This document shows positions 1 to 11,355 of a stretch of 64,000 nucleotides of DNA, one piece after another. The notes below the pieces were generated by a model. The model ran no database searches. It had not been told where the DNA came from and saw only the letters and a program-made list of their open reading frames with translations. Origin of the DNA: Rhynchosporium graminicola (taxonomy: Eukaryota; Ascomycota; Leotiomycetes; Helotiales; Ploettnerulaceae); contig FJUW01000038.1 in the NCBI GenBank assembly GCA_900074885.1, forward strand, positions 372,001 to 436,000. The letters are read 5' to 3'. Numbering within the stretch: position 1 is the first letter of the stretch; each line of letters starts with the position of its first letter. The translations under genes were made by a program, and so were the position numbers.

Positions 1-642
1 GTTGCAGGAAACCTCACAAAACCCAAAGCCAAAGCTATAAATAAGATAGGACATTACCTGCACGCTCTGTCCCATCCATTCGCATCCCTCCTCTCGCCAC
101 CATCCAACCACTCCCCGTCTTTGATAGCGAGATCTCTCGGGTTCAGGGTGCCGCAATGTTTGCAGAGTATGATTATATGCAAGCAACCCGAGATAGGGGG
201 AGCTGTTCCGCCACACCAGGATTCAACATTCTTATATACAAATCCTCCTAGTGCCGTGGGGTTCTGGTACGCTTTGGAAGATGCGACAGTGGAAAATGGA
301 TGTTTGAGTTTCTTGCCGGGAAGTCATAATAGTGCAGAGATTAAGCAGAGATTTGTGAGGAAAAAGGATGGATCTGGGACCGAGTTTATCGATAATGATG
401 GACCGAGATTCCCAGCTGCTGACGGATTCGGAGGAGAAGTTAAGGATGGGGACTATGTGCTTGGTGAGGTTAAGGCTGGCTCTTTGGTGTTGATCCATGG
501 AAATCTGTTGCACAAGAGCGAGAAGAACGTTAGTCAGAAGGGTAGGATCATATATACGTTCCATGTCATTGAGGGAGAAGGAGCAGTTTACGATGAACGG
601 AATTGGTTGCAGCCTCCCAAGGAAGGGTTCACGAAATTATAA
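1..642 (+). CDS. Phytanoyl-CoA dioxygenase family protein, 3' part
   Basis: This is the C-terminal part of a Fe(II)/2-oxoglutarate-dependent oxygenase of the PhyH family; the 5' end lies outside the window. The frame is open from base 1 and reads GNLTKPKAKAINKIGHYLH, typical of the conserved middle of these proteins, so the coding part extends well before the first start-like codon at 121. Visible motifs are VPPHQDSTF, giving the H-x-D iron ligands, and LIHGNLLHKSEKN, giving the distal His and a 2-oxoglutarate-binding region. The stop is the TAA at 640-642. The sequence near base 7 (gttgcag/g) looks like an intron acceptor, so the visible exon may start there. Family members hydroxylate small molecules or act in alpha-oxidation; the substrate cannot be read from the sequence. 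The gene converges on HRP1 with about 155 bp between stop codons. Confidence 0.88.
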   Translation, partial: VAGNLTKPKAKAINKIGHYLHALSHPFASLLSPPSNHSPSLIARSLGFRVPQCLQSMIICKQPEIGGAVPPHQDSTFLYTNPPSAVGFWYALEDATVENGCLSFLPGSHNSAEIKQRFVRKKDGSGTEFIDNDGPRFPAADGFGGEVKDGDYVLGEVKAGSLVLIHGNLLHKSEKNVSQKGRIIYTFHVIEGEGAVYDERNWLQPPKEGFTKL

Positions 643-796
643 TGCGAATACATCTTTGAAATTCAACGCTTTGTGAATATTGCTGCGGTGTTCAACCTCC
701 TCTAGTCGTCGGAATCTTACAAACAACGAATGCTCATGCCACAATGCATAAGTATATTTTGACCTCTTAACCCAAAGTACCCAATCGAGCGCCTGT

Positions 797-3700
797 TTAC
801 CCCCTAGCATATGGATGGAAACCTCTGCTACCACCTCTACCACCACCCCGATAGTTCGCACCAGGCTTGCCTGCATTCTTTGGACCTGTGGGAGCATTGG
901 CGGGAGCCGCACTAGGTCCAGCTTGAGGGGGTACCGAGCCTCTATTGCTCCCACCACGATTACCTTGGAATCCTCCACGAGCTCCACCTCCGCTGGGAAC
1001 ATTTGGCTGAGGAACATCATCGTACATTCCCTCCCAAGATGTAGGTCCACCACCCATTCCCTGGCCGTATCCTCCACCCTGATTGAACTGACCTTGTTCC
1101 CGTCCTCCATTACCACCGGATCGTCGAACTTGTTGCTGCTCATACTTTTGCTGCTCGAACATTTGCTGCTCATAGGCATTGTATCCAGGCGTACCGACTC
1201 GTCCACCTGCGTTGCCTCCTCCAGCAGCATTACCTGCACCCCCGCCCATACCAGCTCCTCCTCCCATTCCGGCACCGCCACCCATACCTTGCATTTGCAT
1301 CTGTTGCATCTGTTGCATCTGCTGCATCTGTTGCATCATAGCTGGGTTCATGCCTTGCATACTGGCCATTCCAGCACTGGGGCTTTGGGGGCTTTGGCTG
1401 CGATTGCCCTGTTGCATCTGCTGCTGCATTTGTTGCATCTGTTGCATTTGCATCATCATAGCTGGGTTCATACCTCCAGCCATAGGCATACCTCGTCCAC
1501 CTCCCATGGCCATCTGCTGTTGCATCATGGCGAAGTATTGTTGCATGCGTTGCCAGTATTGTGCCATGACCTGAGGAGTCATGCCACCTGGTGCCATTTG
1601 GTTACCTCCTCCTTGTTGCATCTGGTTGGAGTTTTGGTTCTCGTCGCTACCCCCTTTCCGGAACCGTCCTCCCCCACCACCTCCCCCACCACCTCTCTGG
1701 GCTCCTCGATCTTCTTCTTCTCTTATATTTCCGCGTGGTTGAGCTTTCTTGACCTCAATTGGCTTGCCAAGAATCTCAAGGGGTGAGCCTAAGCAGGCAT
1801 CGACTGCAGCCTCGCTATCGAATGTAACGAATCCGAAGCCTCGTGGCCTACCGGTATCCTTGTCCATCATGAGGGTGGCGTCAACAACTCGACCGAATTG
1901 CATAAAGTACTCTTTGAAGTCTTGTTCAGTGGCCTCCTGGCTGACACCACCGACGAAGATCTTGCTGGTACGTTCCTGCTCGTCTCGGGGGATAGCCCTT
2001 TTGGGGTCGATCTTGAAATGGATGCATGAGCTTCTGTTTTTGGTAGGGGAACAATTTTTGGAAGGAAAGAGACGGAGGGAATTGGAGTGAGTTTGAGAAT
2101 CAGGTCTTACAATCTTGCCATCAAGATAATGTTCCTTCACCATCACAATATTAACAGTACGGGCATCCTTGAAGGTCAAAAAGCCGAAACCTCTTGAGCG
2201 ACCTGAAGCGCCATCTCTCATTACTGTGCATTCCAGAACCTCGCCGAATTGAGAGAAGTACTCCTTGAGAGATTCTGAAGTTGTTAGTCAGGATGGTCGC
2301 AACGAAGAATACTGCCGCGTTTGTACTAACCATCTGTTGTCTCCCAATTCAAACCACCAATAAACATTTTCCTGGAAAGACATGAGTTATTAGTAAACGA
2401 GCCAGCATGAAAACCAAAGAGATTGAGACGAGAGAAGAAAATCCCTGGTGGGCGGAGGTCAGGATGTAATTCGTCGTGTGAGTCCTTTGTTCTCGAAAAT
2501 GAGTAATGCTTCGCTTCAGAAGATCGCTGGTTTTTGGAAAAACATCAAACTTTCAGGGCTTGCCGGACACGAAGCACCAGTGCGTGGGATTGTTGACAGT
2601 TGGCGATATGATGATGATGAAGGCGGTCGCCAGACAGTTGAAGGATAGATCATGCCGTAACCATTCAATTCAGCGACAAAGCTTGCCGATCTCACATCCC
2701 CTGAATGTCTTGCTATCCTCTGCCACAGCGAATCCGGAAAACGTGGTCAAGCATTGAAGAATGACACTGCAAGATATCCAAGAATGATCGTATCTTTTGC
2801 TATCGTGATGCTAGGTACTGGCGTCGAACGCTATGCGCTGCCTTCTGCTCTAGCCTATCTTTGGCCTCCTCTGATGCTCTATGAAGATTATCTCGACAAT
2901 AGGCTATGTAGTAGGCTTGACTATGGCCGCTGTTGTATGATGTCGAACGTATGAGTCGATATCATTCTCTTGCTCCCTCTGCACGACGCCTTCAGTTTCC
3001 CTCTGAGCTGACCAAGTATTTATCCCCACTGGCTTTCAATAACAACTCAGTGCTTCATGGCATTCTCCATCCTAAATTTTCAACCAGCAGCCACAGCGAT
3101 TGCAAGGACCAGGCAACCCAAGCATAATTTTTTCTCCTACGCTCCATCCCTGGTTATTCAACACCCTCCCAAGCCTCATGCCAAAGACCCAAGCTTCTAC
3201 CATCCACCATGAATCTTTGCCATCCAACTTCAGTGTTCCATGCTTATCGATCCAAGCAAGTCCTATCCAGGGATTATGTGGAGATATAGAGTAGCAAATA
3301 GGTCCTAATATCATGATCTGACATAGAAGGGACAGCCGGCCTCCTTCATGAGAATGCCATGCGAACCTGCAAATCGAGTGAAGGAAAATAAAACAAAACC
3401 GCTTACCCGTCTTCCTTAATACCAGGGCCATGGGCCTCGTGAGTAGCTGGACCATCATAGTTATTCCCATGGCCATTGCTTTGACCCAGATTGAAATCAA
3501 TCTCATCATCCATCTCCTGATCTCCACCGTTGTAATGCTCTTCAGCCCCTTCATCAATTTGTTCCACGTTAACATGCGACTCCTCAACTTTCACGTCTTC
3601 GTGAGCAGGCTCGGCTTTTCTCTCGACTTCGGGAGCCACGGCTGCAGGCGCTGTGACTTCATCGGCGTACCTAGAGAGTTATTTAGTCCATAGTCCAGTG

Positions 3701-3879
3701 GGAAGATCTCAGCGGACAGCCGTCTAAGAGCGTGGGCATCGTGAAGGGTTAGATTCGTGGTGATCATGTTTAGATGCTTGATGTACAAGCAAAGTTCGCG
3801 GGGAGCGGAGCTGTAGCACATCGGGTCATACATACAAATCGGCGAAGAGATCTTCCTCGAAATTGTCGGGCTCTGCCAT
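797..3879 (-). CDS. HRP1: Hrp1/Nab4-type hnRNP, cleavage factor IB, two RRMs
   Basis: The model is complement(797..2011, 2111..2274, 2331..2371, 3407..3670, 3836..3879), 575 aa; all phases close. In yeast the ortholog is the CF IB subunit that binds the 3'-UTR efficiency element and shuttles between nucleus and cytoplasm in mRNA 3'-end formation and export. The N-terminus (MAEPDNFEEDLFADL) is acidic. RRM1 starts near residue 104 with KMFIGGLNWETTDE and has GRSRGFGFLTF. RRM2 starts near residue 187 with SKIFVGGVSQEATE and has GRPRGFGFVTF. The last ~300 residues are low complexity: a Gly run, then Gln/Met blocks of QQM type, then Gly/Arg ending in RGFHPYARG, a known Hrp1 ending. The third intron from the 3' end is 1035 nt, which is exceptional here. 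Codon repeats in the QM tract create a spurious 323-codon antisense frame. Confidence 0.93.
2372..3406 (-). other. 1035-nt intron of HRP1 with open alternative exon
   Basis: The intron lies between the N-terminal acidic exon (ending GAC GG) and the first RRM exon (starting G AAA ATG). Donor gtaagc and acceptor tttccag are both good. Just after the donor is a second acceptor (gatttgcag, ending at 3367). Splicing there would keep the frame and stay open for about 98 codons to a stop at 3072, giving an Hrp1 form without RRMs. Whether this is used is inference; the open frame is what the sequence shows. Confidence 0.7.
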
Positions 3880-4321
3880 TGTGCCGAAATGGTTCTTCAA
3901 GGTTCTACACTTATTAGTCGAGGGGGGTAGTTATCCACGGCTGAATGTGTGTGTTAGCGCCGTGGCTCGTAGTTGGCACTTCTGAGGGATGTTCGGCCTG
4001 AACGTGTTGCTATATTGGTAGTAGCCTGAAATACCTCCGTAGCGAGCAGAACAGAGAAGATAAAGAAGTCTGTGAAGTCGTGAAAAGGATCGATTGAAGG
4101 GAAGCTGAATTTGGTGGAAATGTGGTGGTGGAGGAAATGGGAAGGATGAGCTGATCTTGAGATCTCGACAGAAGAGTACCTAGTGGCGCTAGAACTAGCG
4201 CCTGATTGAGTGAGGCTCGGCTCCACCCTCATCCCGACTGGAGTGCAGTTGAAAGAGGCCCGGTTCCGAACCTAAAGCACAGGAATGAAGCATACAACCA
4301 AGGTCCTCGGAGCTTGCTACT
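3880..4321. promoter_or_regulatory. Shared upstream region of HRP1 and GYP1
   Basis: This 442-bp segment lies between the divergent start codons of HRP1 (minus strand) and GYP1 (plus strand). It must hold both promoters and 5' UTRs. I see no clear TATA box or known factor site, and no coding frame that joins either gene. Confidence 0.6.
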
Positions 4322-6485
4322 ATGTTCTCTTCTTCTTCTTCTTCTTCAAATGCCAGTAAGAAACCGCTGCAGCAGGTAAGTTCTGAAGCACCAGTTTAAT
4401 CTAACGAATCACGCTGATTGTGTTCTGAAGGAGATGGTTCAAGTTGGTCAGTTCGAACCTCCCACCAGGAATGCTGGTGTAAATGTTCTACGAGTTTTCC
4501 CAACTGCGATTCGGAAATAGGCTAACGCGTGGAGGTTCTGACAGAAAGATCAGAGTATGTTATATATCCGATTTGGTGATTTACGATCAAGACTTCATGG
4601 GGGCGGGGTACATGGAGCTTGAGTATGGACAGCTCGCTGATTTTACTATCAGATCATCTTCTCCCTTCTGGCGATCTCGAACTGCGGAAGGGCGACGCGA
4701 CACATCTCCGAAAAAACCGCCAGCACGAGATCCTAGTCTGGTGGTCGGAGCCTCATATTCGCATGCTGATATGTTGAGGCTTGACAACCTGTAAGGACTT
4801 AAACGCCAACCGGGAAACTACCTATTAACCTGACTACAGATCTTTGTCCTCGGCTTCTGCGCGCCCAAGAACCCCTCCATCAACTTCATCACATAAATCT
4901 AGAAGCGATACTCCTCCTCTACCTCGTGGATCCCTTGGTTTGGCATCCCCACCAAGGCGAAATTACACAGACTTCTTGTCGAATACGAACGATGACTGGG
5001 CTGCAGAGGAAGAAGGCGATGAATATGACGACTACGGATATGACAATGATGATGGCGACGATTTTGGACTACCTAGCATGTCCAGCATGAAACGAAAGAG
5101 TAAGAAAGTCCTGGAACAGACCAGTACGGGCAATGTGGGGAGTTTATCGCAATTTGGACGTGGTTTGCAAGGAAGCTATGGTGGAATTGGTTCTAGAAGG
5201 CTTTCGAACAGTGCCGATATAGCCATTGAGCGGCCGACCCCAAGCTATCCAGTTGCGAAGAAGACCGAGGGAAAGATACTGCGGCCACAGTATAAGGAAG
5301 TCCTGAGGGATCCAGCCAACTCCTTACACCTCATCAACCACTCGCCTCTACCAACAAATGCCACACCAAAAGAAGCAGATGTACATTCGGCCCGTATAAC
5401 ACGAATCAACAAGTTTAAAAAGATACTCCAAGCAACATCAATTAATTTGACGGACTTGAGAGCTGCTGCTTGGTCTGGTATTCCTGAAGAAGTACGAGCA
5501 ATGACCTGGCAACTCTTACTCGGTTATCTCCCGACGAGTAGCGAACGTCGTGTGGGAACTCTGGAAAGAAAGAGGAAAGAGTACCTAGATGGAGTCAGGC
5601 AAGCATTTGAGAAAGGAGGGAATATTTCTGGTCACTCTGGAAAGATCAGGGGTCTAGACGAAACCATCTGGCATCAAATTAGTATTGACGTGCCCCGTAC
5701 GAACCCTCATTTGGAACTATACAGTTACGAGGCTACACAGCGCTCTCTGGAGAGAATTCTCTACGTTTGGGCGATACGACATCCGGCGAGTGGTTATGTC
5801 CAGGGAATCAATGATCTTGTCACGCCATTCTGGCAGGTATTCCTCGCAAGTTATATCACAGACTCGGATGTTGAAAGTGGAATGGACCCTGGGCAACTTC
5901 CGAAGACCGTCCTAGACGCTGTAGAGGCTGACACATTTTGGTGTATTACCAAACTCTTAGACGGTATTCAGGATAATTATATTTTTGCGCAGCCTGGCAT
6001 TCAGAGGCAGGTTGCGGCACTTCACGATTTAACTGCTAGAATAGATGAGCCACTTGCCAAGCATTTGGAGCAACAGAGTGTTGAGTTCATACAATTTAGT
6101 TTCAGGTGGATGAATTGTCTGCTTATGAGGGAGATTAGTGTGAAAAACACAATCCGAATGTGGGACACGTATATGGTGTGTTGCTTTCGTGCCCCTACTA
6201 TTCAGAAACTAACGAGAAGGAAAGGCGGAAGAGCAAGGATTCTCCGAATTCCATCTTTATGTGTGCGTGGCTTTCCTGGTGAAATGGTCCGACAAGTTGA
6301 GGAAGATGGACTTCCAGGAAACGATGATGTTTCTACAGGCACTACCGACAAGAGACTGGACCGAGAAGGATATTGAGCTTCTGCTAAGTGAGGCATTCAT
6401 CTGGCAGTCACTATTCAAGGGTTCCACGTCCCATTTAAAAGGCGGCTCGAGCACAACGCCGTCGAACGCCGCACCTCGAGGATGA
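4322..6485 (+). CDS. GYP1: TBC-domain Rab GTPase-activating protein (Gyp1 type)
   Basis: The model is join(4322..4375, 4431..4476, 4545..4554, 4653..4790, 4840..6175, 6225..6485), 614 aa. Yeast Gyp1 stimulates GTP hydrolysis by Ypt1 and Sec4 at the Golgi. The long N-terminus is Ser/Pro and acidic rich and includes SSSPFWRSRT and DPSLVVGASYSHADMLRL. The TBC domain begins near residue 289 (GIPEEVRAMTWQLLLGY). The dual catalytic fingers are visible: ISIDVPRT (Arg about 369) and SGYVQGIND (Gln about 404). The end includes FLQALPTRDWTEKDIELLL. The start is chosen at 4322 because this short exon ends in CAG/gtaagt and joins in phase; TTG at 4844 is not the start. Exon 3 is a 10-nt microexon; without it the frame does not close. 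Introns have branch-like gctaac and actaac sites. Confidence 0.9.
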
Positions 6486-6540
6486 GCAACAAAGATCAAT
6501 CGTATCAGAAGAATACTTATATATCAAACCCTTCGCCCAC

Positions 6541-6687
6541 ATGAAGCCCATACGCCGTCCATCAACCGCCGTCAGGTCAGCTTCAAATAGACTCAGAGAC
6601 CTGAGAGGCTTGCAGCCACAAGCAAAAGTCTTCCGTGCCTCGAGCACTGCCAGCGTCAGAATGGCCGATAAGGACGCCATCACTTGA
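6541..6687 (+). other. Orphan 48-codon ORF resembling a mitochondrial presequence
   Basis: An ATG-started frame of 48 codons begins MKPIRRPSTAVRSASNRL and ends SVRMADKDAIT, then stops. It is rich in Arg and Ser without acidic residues until the end, as in matrix-targeting presequences, and the last part looks like the start of a mature enzyme. No body follows in frame; a second frame after the stop is open for about 40 codons. It may be a decayed gene start, a first exon whose donor I cannot place, or chance. It lies 55 bp after the GYP1 stop, so it could also simply be 3' UTR. Confidence 0.25.
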
Positions 6688-7058
6688 TCTTAAACGCAAG
6701 TTTAAAATAGGTGATAGATTCGAGGGATGTTTACCTGAAACTCAGGTCAGCTGCTACCACTCATATGGAGCTCACGAGAGCACAAAGGTAGATGAAGATG
6801 ATGGATAGCATTAATCAAGCTCAATTATTGAAGCTACATCCGGATAAATATCATCAGATGAGTGAGTGGTGGTGCATAATTGAAATTTGAAAGCTTACAG
6901 ATTGTGTACTAACTCATTTTATAAACAAATCTGATGTGATATGCAAAGAAAAGCCAACATGTGAAGTCGTAAGCTACCTCCGCTCTCCGATGTTAAACGC
7001 CAACCCATTTCCTATTGCGTCCATCCATGTCATAATCCTGCACCAGCCATCCATTACC

Positions 7059-8629
7059 CTAAGCACCAGCTTCACCTTCAGCAACCTCCTCAATCTTAGT
7101 TTTCTTGCTACCACTCTCATCACCACCATCGTCAGCCTTACGTTTTCCATTCGTAGCATTAGTCGTTGAAGGCCCGGGTGTCTCAGCTTCTGCAGGCTTA
7201 TTCTTCTTGCGAACGAGGCCAGAGAGATCGTTTGCTGACTTCTTCGCCTCCTCAATCCTGGCGGCGGATTCGGCTGGAGATTCGCCTAGAGCAGCTCCGA
7301 GAACACCACCGGTATTGGCTACTCCAGCGAGACTGGCTGGTCCGTATAAAGCCGCTTTGACATCGACCGCTGGACCTTGCAATTCTACTAGCTAGATAAT
7401 ATTTAGATTTTGACCATGATCTCTCAATGGCATAGTATTGACTTACTCTGGCTTCCATGTCCTGAACAATTTCCTTAACCTCAGCAATCTGCAATCGAGT
7501 GATCTCATTGTCATCAGGAGAAGATGTCTCAGCAAGCTCAACTTCCTTACTTGCCAACTTGAGCTTGGTGCTCTTGATCGCCAGCCCTAATTCAGAAATA
7601 GCCTCATCTCTCATGGCTTGATCTAGATGCGACTCTGATTCGGTGGTTGGCTCCTCGCCTTCTTCGTCCTTGGTTCTTGTGATGGAGGCAAATTCCAAAG
7701 CAAGAGATAGCTTGTAGTGCGCTTCGGCGAGGATTTCTGACTCCTCGGAATACATGCTTTGCTTGTAGCCTAGGGCTGCTCTGAAATCGGTAACTGCGCC
7801 GGGAAATCTAAAATGAAGTTAGTGAAGCCCATGACTATCATTTGGCACAGCATACCTCTCATTCTCGAGCGAGATCTCGGCTAGGAGATCGTGGAGATCT
7901 GCCAATCTCTCGTTGATATGTTTTGTCACGGCAGAGTCACCAACAGCCTTTCCTTTGCTTTCACTCTCCTCTGGCTGCTCCAGCTTCTTCGTAAATAAAA
8001 CTCGGGCCAAATCAAGAACTTCGAATGCTACTGCAAGATCGTCGTCGTCTTCTTCCTCGCCTTCACCTTCCTCGGCCTAGTTACTTATCAGCATGTGTAA
8101 CAACTGAGAAGCACATTGGACCTACGTCTTCAGCATCGTCGTCTGAATCTTCAAAGTTCTCATCACCTGTGAATTGGAACAGAGGCTTTTTGGCATCCAC
8201 AGCGCCCTCTGCGCTACCACTCTGGCTAGCGATAATAGTGACACCCTCCTCAGTGATCTTCTCATCCTCTGTCTTGTCCTCCTTCAGCGCATCGGCCTTG
8301 TTCGACTTTACAGCGGCACTCGGCTTCTTCTTCTCACCCCCAGCTTTACCACCTAGAACATCGCTTTTGCTTTGACCAACCTTAAAGAGCGCTCGGCCGT
8401 AAAGAAATAGGATATCCGCGTTTTCAGGAGACATCTCGCCATTGAGCTCAGCTTGTAGTTCTGCGGCGCGCGCGTATAGTTCTGCAGCCTCCTCGAAATT
8501 CTTGTGCGCATATTGCGATGTGGCCTTTGCGCAGAGATCTGCGAGCGATACTTTGACGTTATTGAAGACTTCCATTGCGGCGGATGATTCGTTCGAGAGG
8601 GTCACCGGTGGCTCAATTAGTTCGGCCAT
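7059..8629 (-). CDS. NASP/Hif1/Sim3-type histone chaperone (SHNi-TPR)
   Basis: The model is complement(7059..7391, 7447..7807, 7856..8076, 8126..8629), 472 aa, all phases closing. The family binds H3-H4 (and H1 in animals) and hands histones to chromatin assembly; S. pombe Sim3 serves CENP-A. TPR-like segments are seen at about residues 15-60 (SQYAHKNFEEAAELYARAAE, then ENADILFLYGRALFKVG) and 220-275 (AVTKHINERLADLHDLLAEI, then YSEESEILAEAHYKLSLALE). They are interrupted by a long acidic insert (EDSDDDAED and EEDEDDD), the hallmark of NASP proteins. A coiled region with VKEIVQDMEAR follows, then a basic C-terminus with NGKRKADD and KKTKIEE, a probable nuclear signal. It is divergent from DPB2 across 269 bp. 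Confidence 0.88.
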
Positions 8630-8898
8630 TGTTGACTTGAGAATAGTTTGCGATTTGTAAAAATGGATGAGTCTTGGCTGATTTATGAAGCGATTTCAGG
8701 TCCGAATTAGCAAGATCAAGCTCGTGAATTTCTCGAAGGATTTGGTGACTTGGGGAGCGTGGGTGTTTGATTGATTGTTGTTTCTGCAGCAGGTACTTAT
8801 AATGCAGAGTGGTCTGCTTCGCGAAATATACAAACCACTTTAAGAATTCACGCGTCAAGTCGCGTCTTCCCGCACCACCTCTTTTGAAGACTTCGAGG
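8630..8898. promoter_or_regulatory. Shared NASP/DPB2 promoter with MCB/E2F-like sites
   Basis: This 269-bp segment separates the two divergent start codons. It holds an exact MluI cell-cycle box ACGCGT at 8850-8855, an E2F/SCB-like TTCGCGAAA at 8818-8826, and another cgcgtc close by at 8861-8866. These lie within 85 bp of the DPB2 ATG. In yeasts, MBF acts through ACGCGT on G1/S genes, including replication genes. Regulation here is inferred from motif and context. Confidence 0.6.
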
Positions 8899-11355
8899 AT
8901 GAACACCACAACTAAAATGTCTCGACCGAATCACACGAAAGCTGCGCCGATATTCAAAAAGCCAACTACTCCTGCGCCATCAAATCTAATCCCTTCTTCA
9001 TCTCCAGCATTCGGTACACCAGCGCATCCCATCAGACCGTTCAATGTAGTCCCCGCAGCGAAAGCCAGTATCCTTCCAGTTATACTCCCTCCTGCCACGC
9101 TTCGACCTTTGGCCTTTCGGACTTTTACGAAAAAGCACAGCTTGACTTTGACTTCCTCAGCTCTCCAGGTTCTGGCTACATTTATTGGCAGGCATTGTGG
9201 GACAGAATGGCGAGAAGAGGGCTTAGCAGAGCGCGTGCTAGAAGAAGTCGCGAAGAGCTGGAAGAACCGAAGTGGCGGAGTTATAGTTGATGGCGAAAGT
9301 GCCGAATTGGAAGAAAATCTTAAGAATCTAGAAGGGAGCATGATAGGAGGGAGGATTGTTGCAGCAAGAGAATTGAGCAGGCAAAATAGTCTCGTTCTTG
9401 GGTCTTCGCAACATGGAGAGGTTTCACATACTAGACTTGGCTTAAGACCTAGTATGCTGAGGAAAGAGGACAGTCAGTCGAGTCTTGGGATGTCTAATTT
9501 AGATGTAGATGATGAGGATGATGATGAAGGTTTACGAGATCCTCGGAAATGGCTGAAAGTGGTGGATGCATTTGAGCAGCCCAGACTGGTATATAATGTC
9601 GCGAAAAAACACTTTGATAGGTAAGCTCTGAGGCCTTGACGAGTATAATACATTACTGACCTCCATACAAGAGATGCCCTCAAACCGTCTCTACTTCCTC
9701 CTGCCTCCCACAAAACTCAAGTATTCCGAAACAGATACAACCTCATCCACCAGCGACTCCTCCGGAATGAATCATTTCAAACACCTACTTTCGAAGCCTC
9801 AAAATCATCTCTCAAACGCTCGTCCTCAAATTTATCGACAACTCAGCAGGCCTACAGACTTACACCAATTGCGAATCTCTTGGGGCGAAATGGTACCAGT
9901 CACATGCTCCTAGGGCTGTTAACTATCTCTCCCACTGGAACACTGGCTATTAATGATCTGACTGGAAGTATCGCCTTGGATCTCACTCACGCGAAACCAA
10001 TTCCAGAGGATGGAGCTTGGTTTGCGCCAGGTATGATTGTGCTTGTCGACGGGACATACGAGGAAGATGATCATAATGGAGGAGGAGGACTTGGTGGTGT
10101 CGGTGGAGTAGGAGGCACTATTGGGGGTAAATTCATAGGTTTCTTCATTGGTGGACCTCCATGTGAGAGGAGGAAAGTGACCCTGGGCTTGACGGGAGCT
10201 GATGGAGAGGGTGGGTTGACGGCTGGTGGTGGGTTTGGCTGGGTTGACTTTCTAGGAGGAGGGAGCGAGCGTGCTGTAGGATCCAAAATGCGAAAGCTAG
10301 AGCAGCGTCTGATCCGACCTTCATCCGTAGAAGAGGCTTCGGGCGGTCGGGGACGAATGATCATCATCGGAGAGGTGAATCTGGATCAACCATTGACACT
10401 TCAAGCATTGAAGAAACTCCTTGGATCATACGCTGCAGAGCCAGAAGAAGATACACCGATGACATTCGTGCTCATGGGTAACTTCGTACAGTACGCAGTC
10501 ATGGCTCGAGGAGGAAGCGGCGGCAGTATCGAGTACAAAGAGTATTTCGATGGCCTCGCCCAAACACTCTCCGACTATCCAACTCTTCTGCAATCCGCGA
10601 CATTTATCTTCGTACCAGGCGAAAATGATGGCTGGGCATCGTCCTTCTCAGCTGGTGCCGCCACGCCACTTCCTAGGAAAGGCGTCCCAGAAATGTTTAC
10701 CTCGCGTATCAAGCGAGCTTTCGCAACTGCCAACGCTGAAGCCGAAAAAGAGCGCGGCAAGAAGACAGACGGCGAAGCGATCTGGACAAGCAACCCATCT
10801 CGTTTATCACTCTTCGGACCAACACACGAGATAATCCTATTGAGAGACAATATAACCGGCCGACTCCGACGAACAGCCATCAAATTCTCCTCTCCCACCG
10901 CCCCGGCAGAAGAAGACGAAGAGATGGACAAGCAAAGCGCGCCTGCTCCACAAGCAGCAGCAGCATCGAGTCCCTCCGCCGAAATGGAAATCGACAGCGA
11001 AGTCGAAGACGCGACATCTCACGTGCCGCAGCCAGCTGAAGACGATATTGTGTCAAGCGACTTGCACGCGGCGAGGAAACTCGTCAAGACGATTCTGGAT
11101 CAGGGATATCTCGCTCCGTTCGGGATGGGTATCCGGCCTGTGTTGTGGGATTATGCGAGTTCTCTGCAAGTGTATCCTTTGCCTACTGCGATGGTTTTGG
11201 CGGATACTGAAGCGCCCGCGTTCTGTGTCACTTATGAGGGTTGTCATGTCATGAATCCGGGGAGTGTTGTCGCTCCTGGTAGGAGGGGTCTGGCGAAGTG
11301 GGTGGAGTATGACATTCGAAATAAAGTTGGGAAGGTTAGGGAAGTGCAGTTCTGA
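8899..11355 (+). CDS. DPB2: DNA polymerase epsilon subunit B
   Basis: The model is join(8899..9620, 9672..11355), 801 aa, with a single intron near residue 241. Dpb2 is the essential second subunit of the leading-strand polymerase; it links Pol2 to the CMG helicase and carries an inactive phosphoesterase fold. Supporting sequence includes the family block PRKWLKVVDAFEQPRLVYNV, the OB-like block ISPTGTLAINDLTGSIALDL, and the phosphoesterase-like blocks IIIGEVNLDQP, TFVLMGNFVQ and TFIFVPGENDGW; the C-terminus carries CVTYEGCHVMNPGS. A Gly-rich insert (GGGGLGGVGGVGG) sits near residue 370. Start alternatives are 8899 and 8917, both in frame; frames before 8899 are open but run into the promoter. 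The 3' end faces the BRE4-like gene. Confidence 0.92.

Noticed and set aside
815..1786. 323-codon plus-strand frame opposite HRP1
   Set aside because: It is antisense to the Gln/Met and Gly repeats of HRP1; repeated codons remove stops on the other strand. Its own translation is Leu/His/Ser low complexity.
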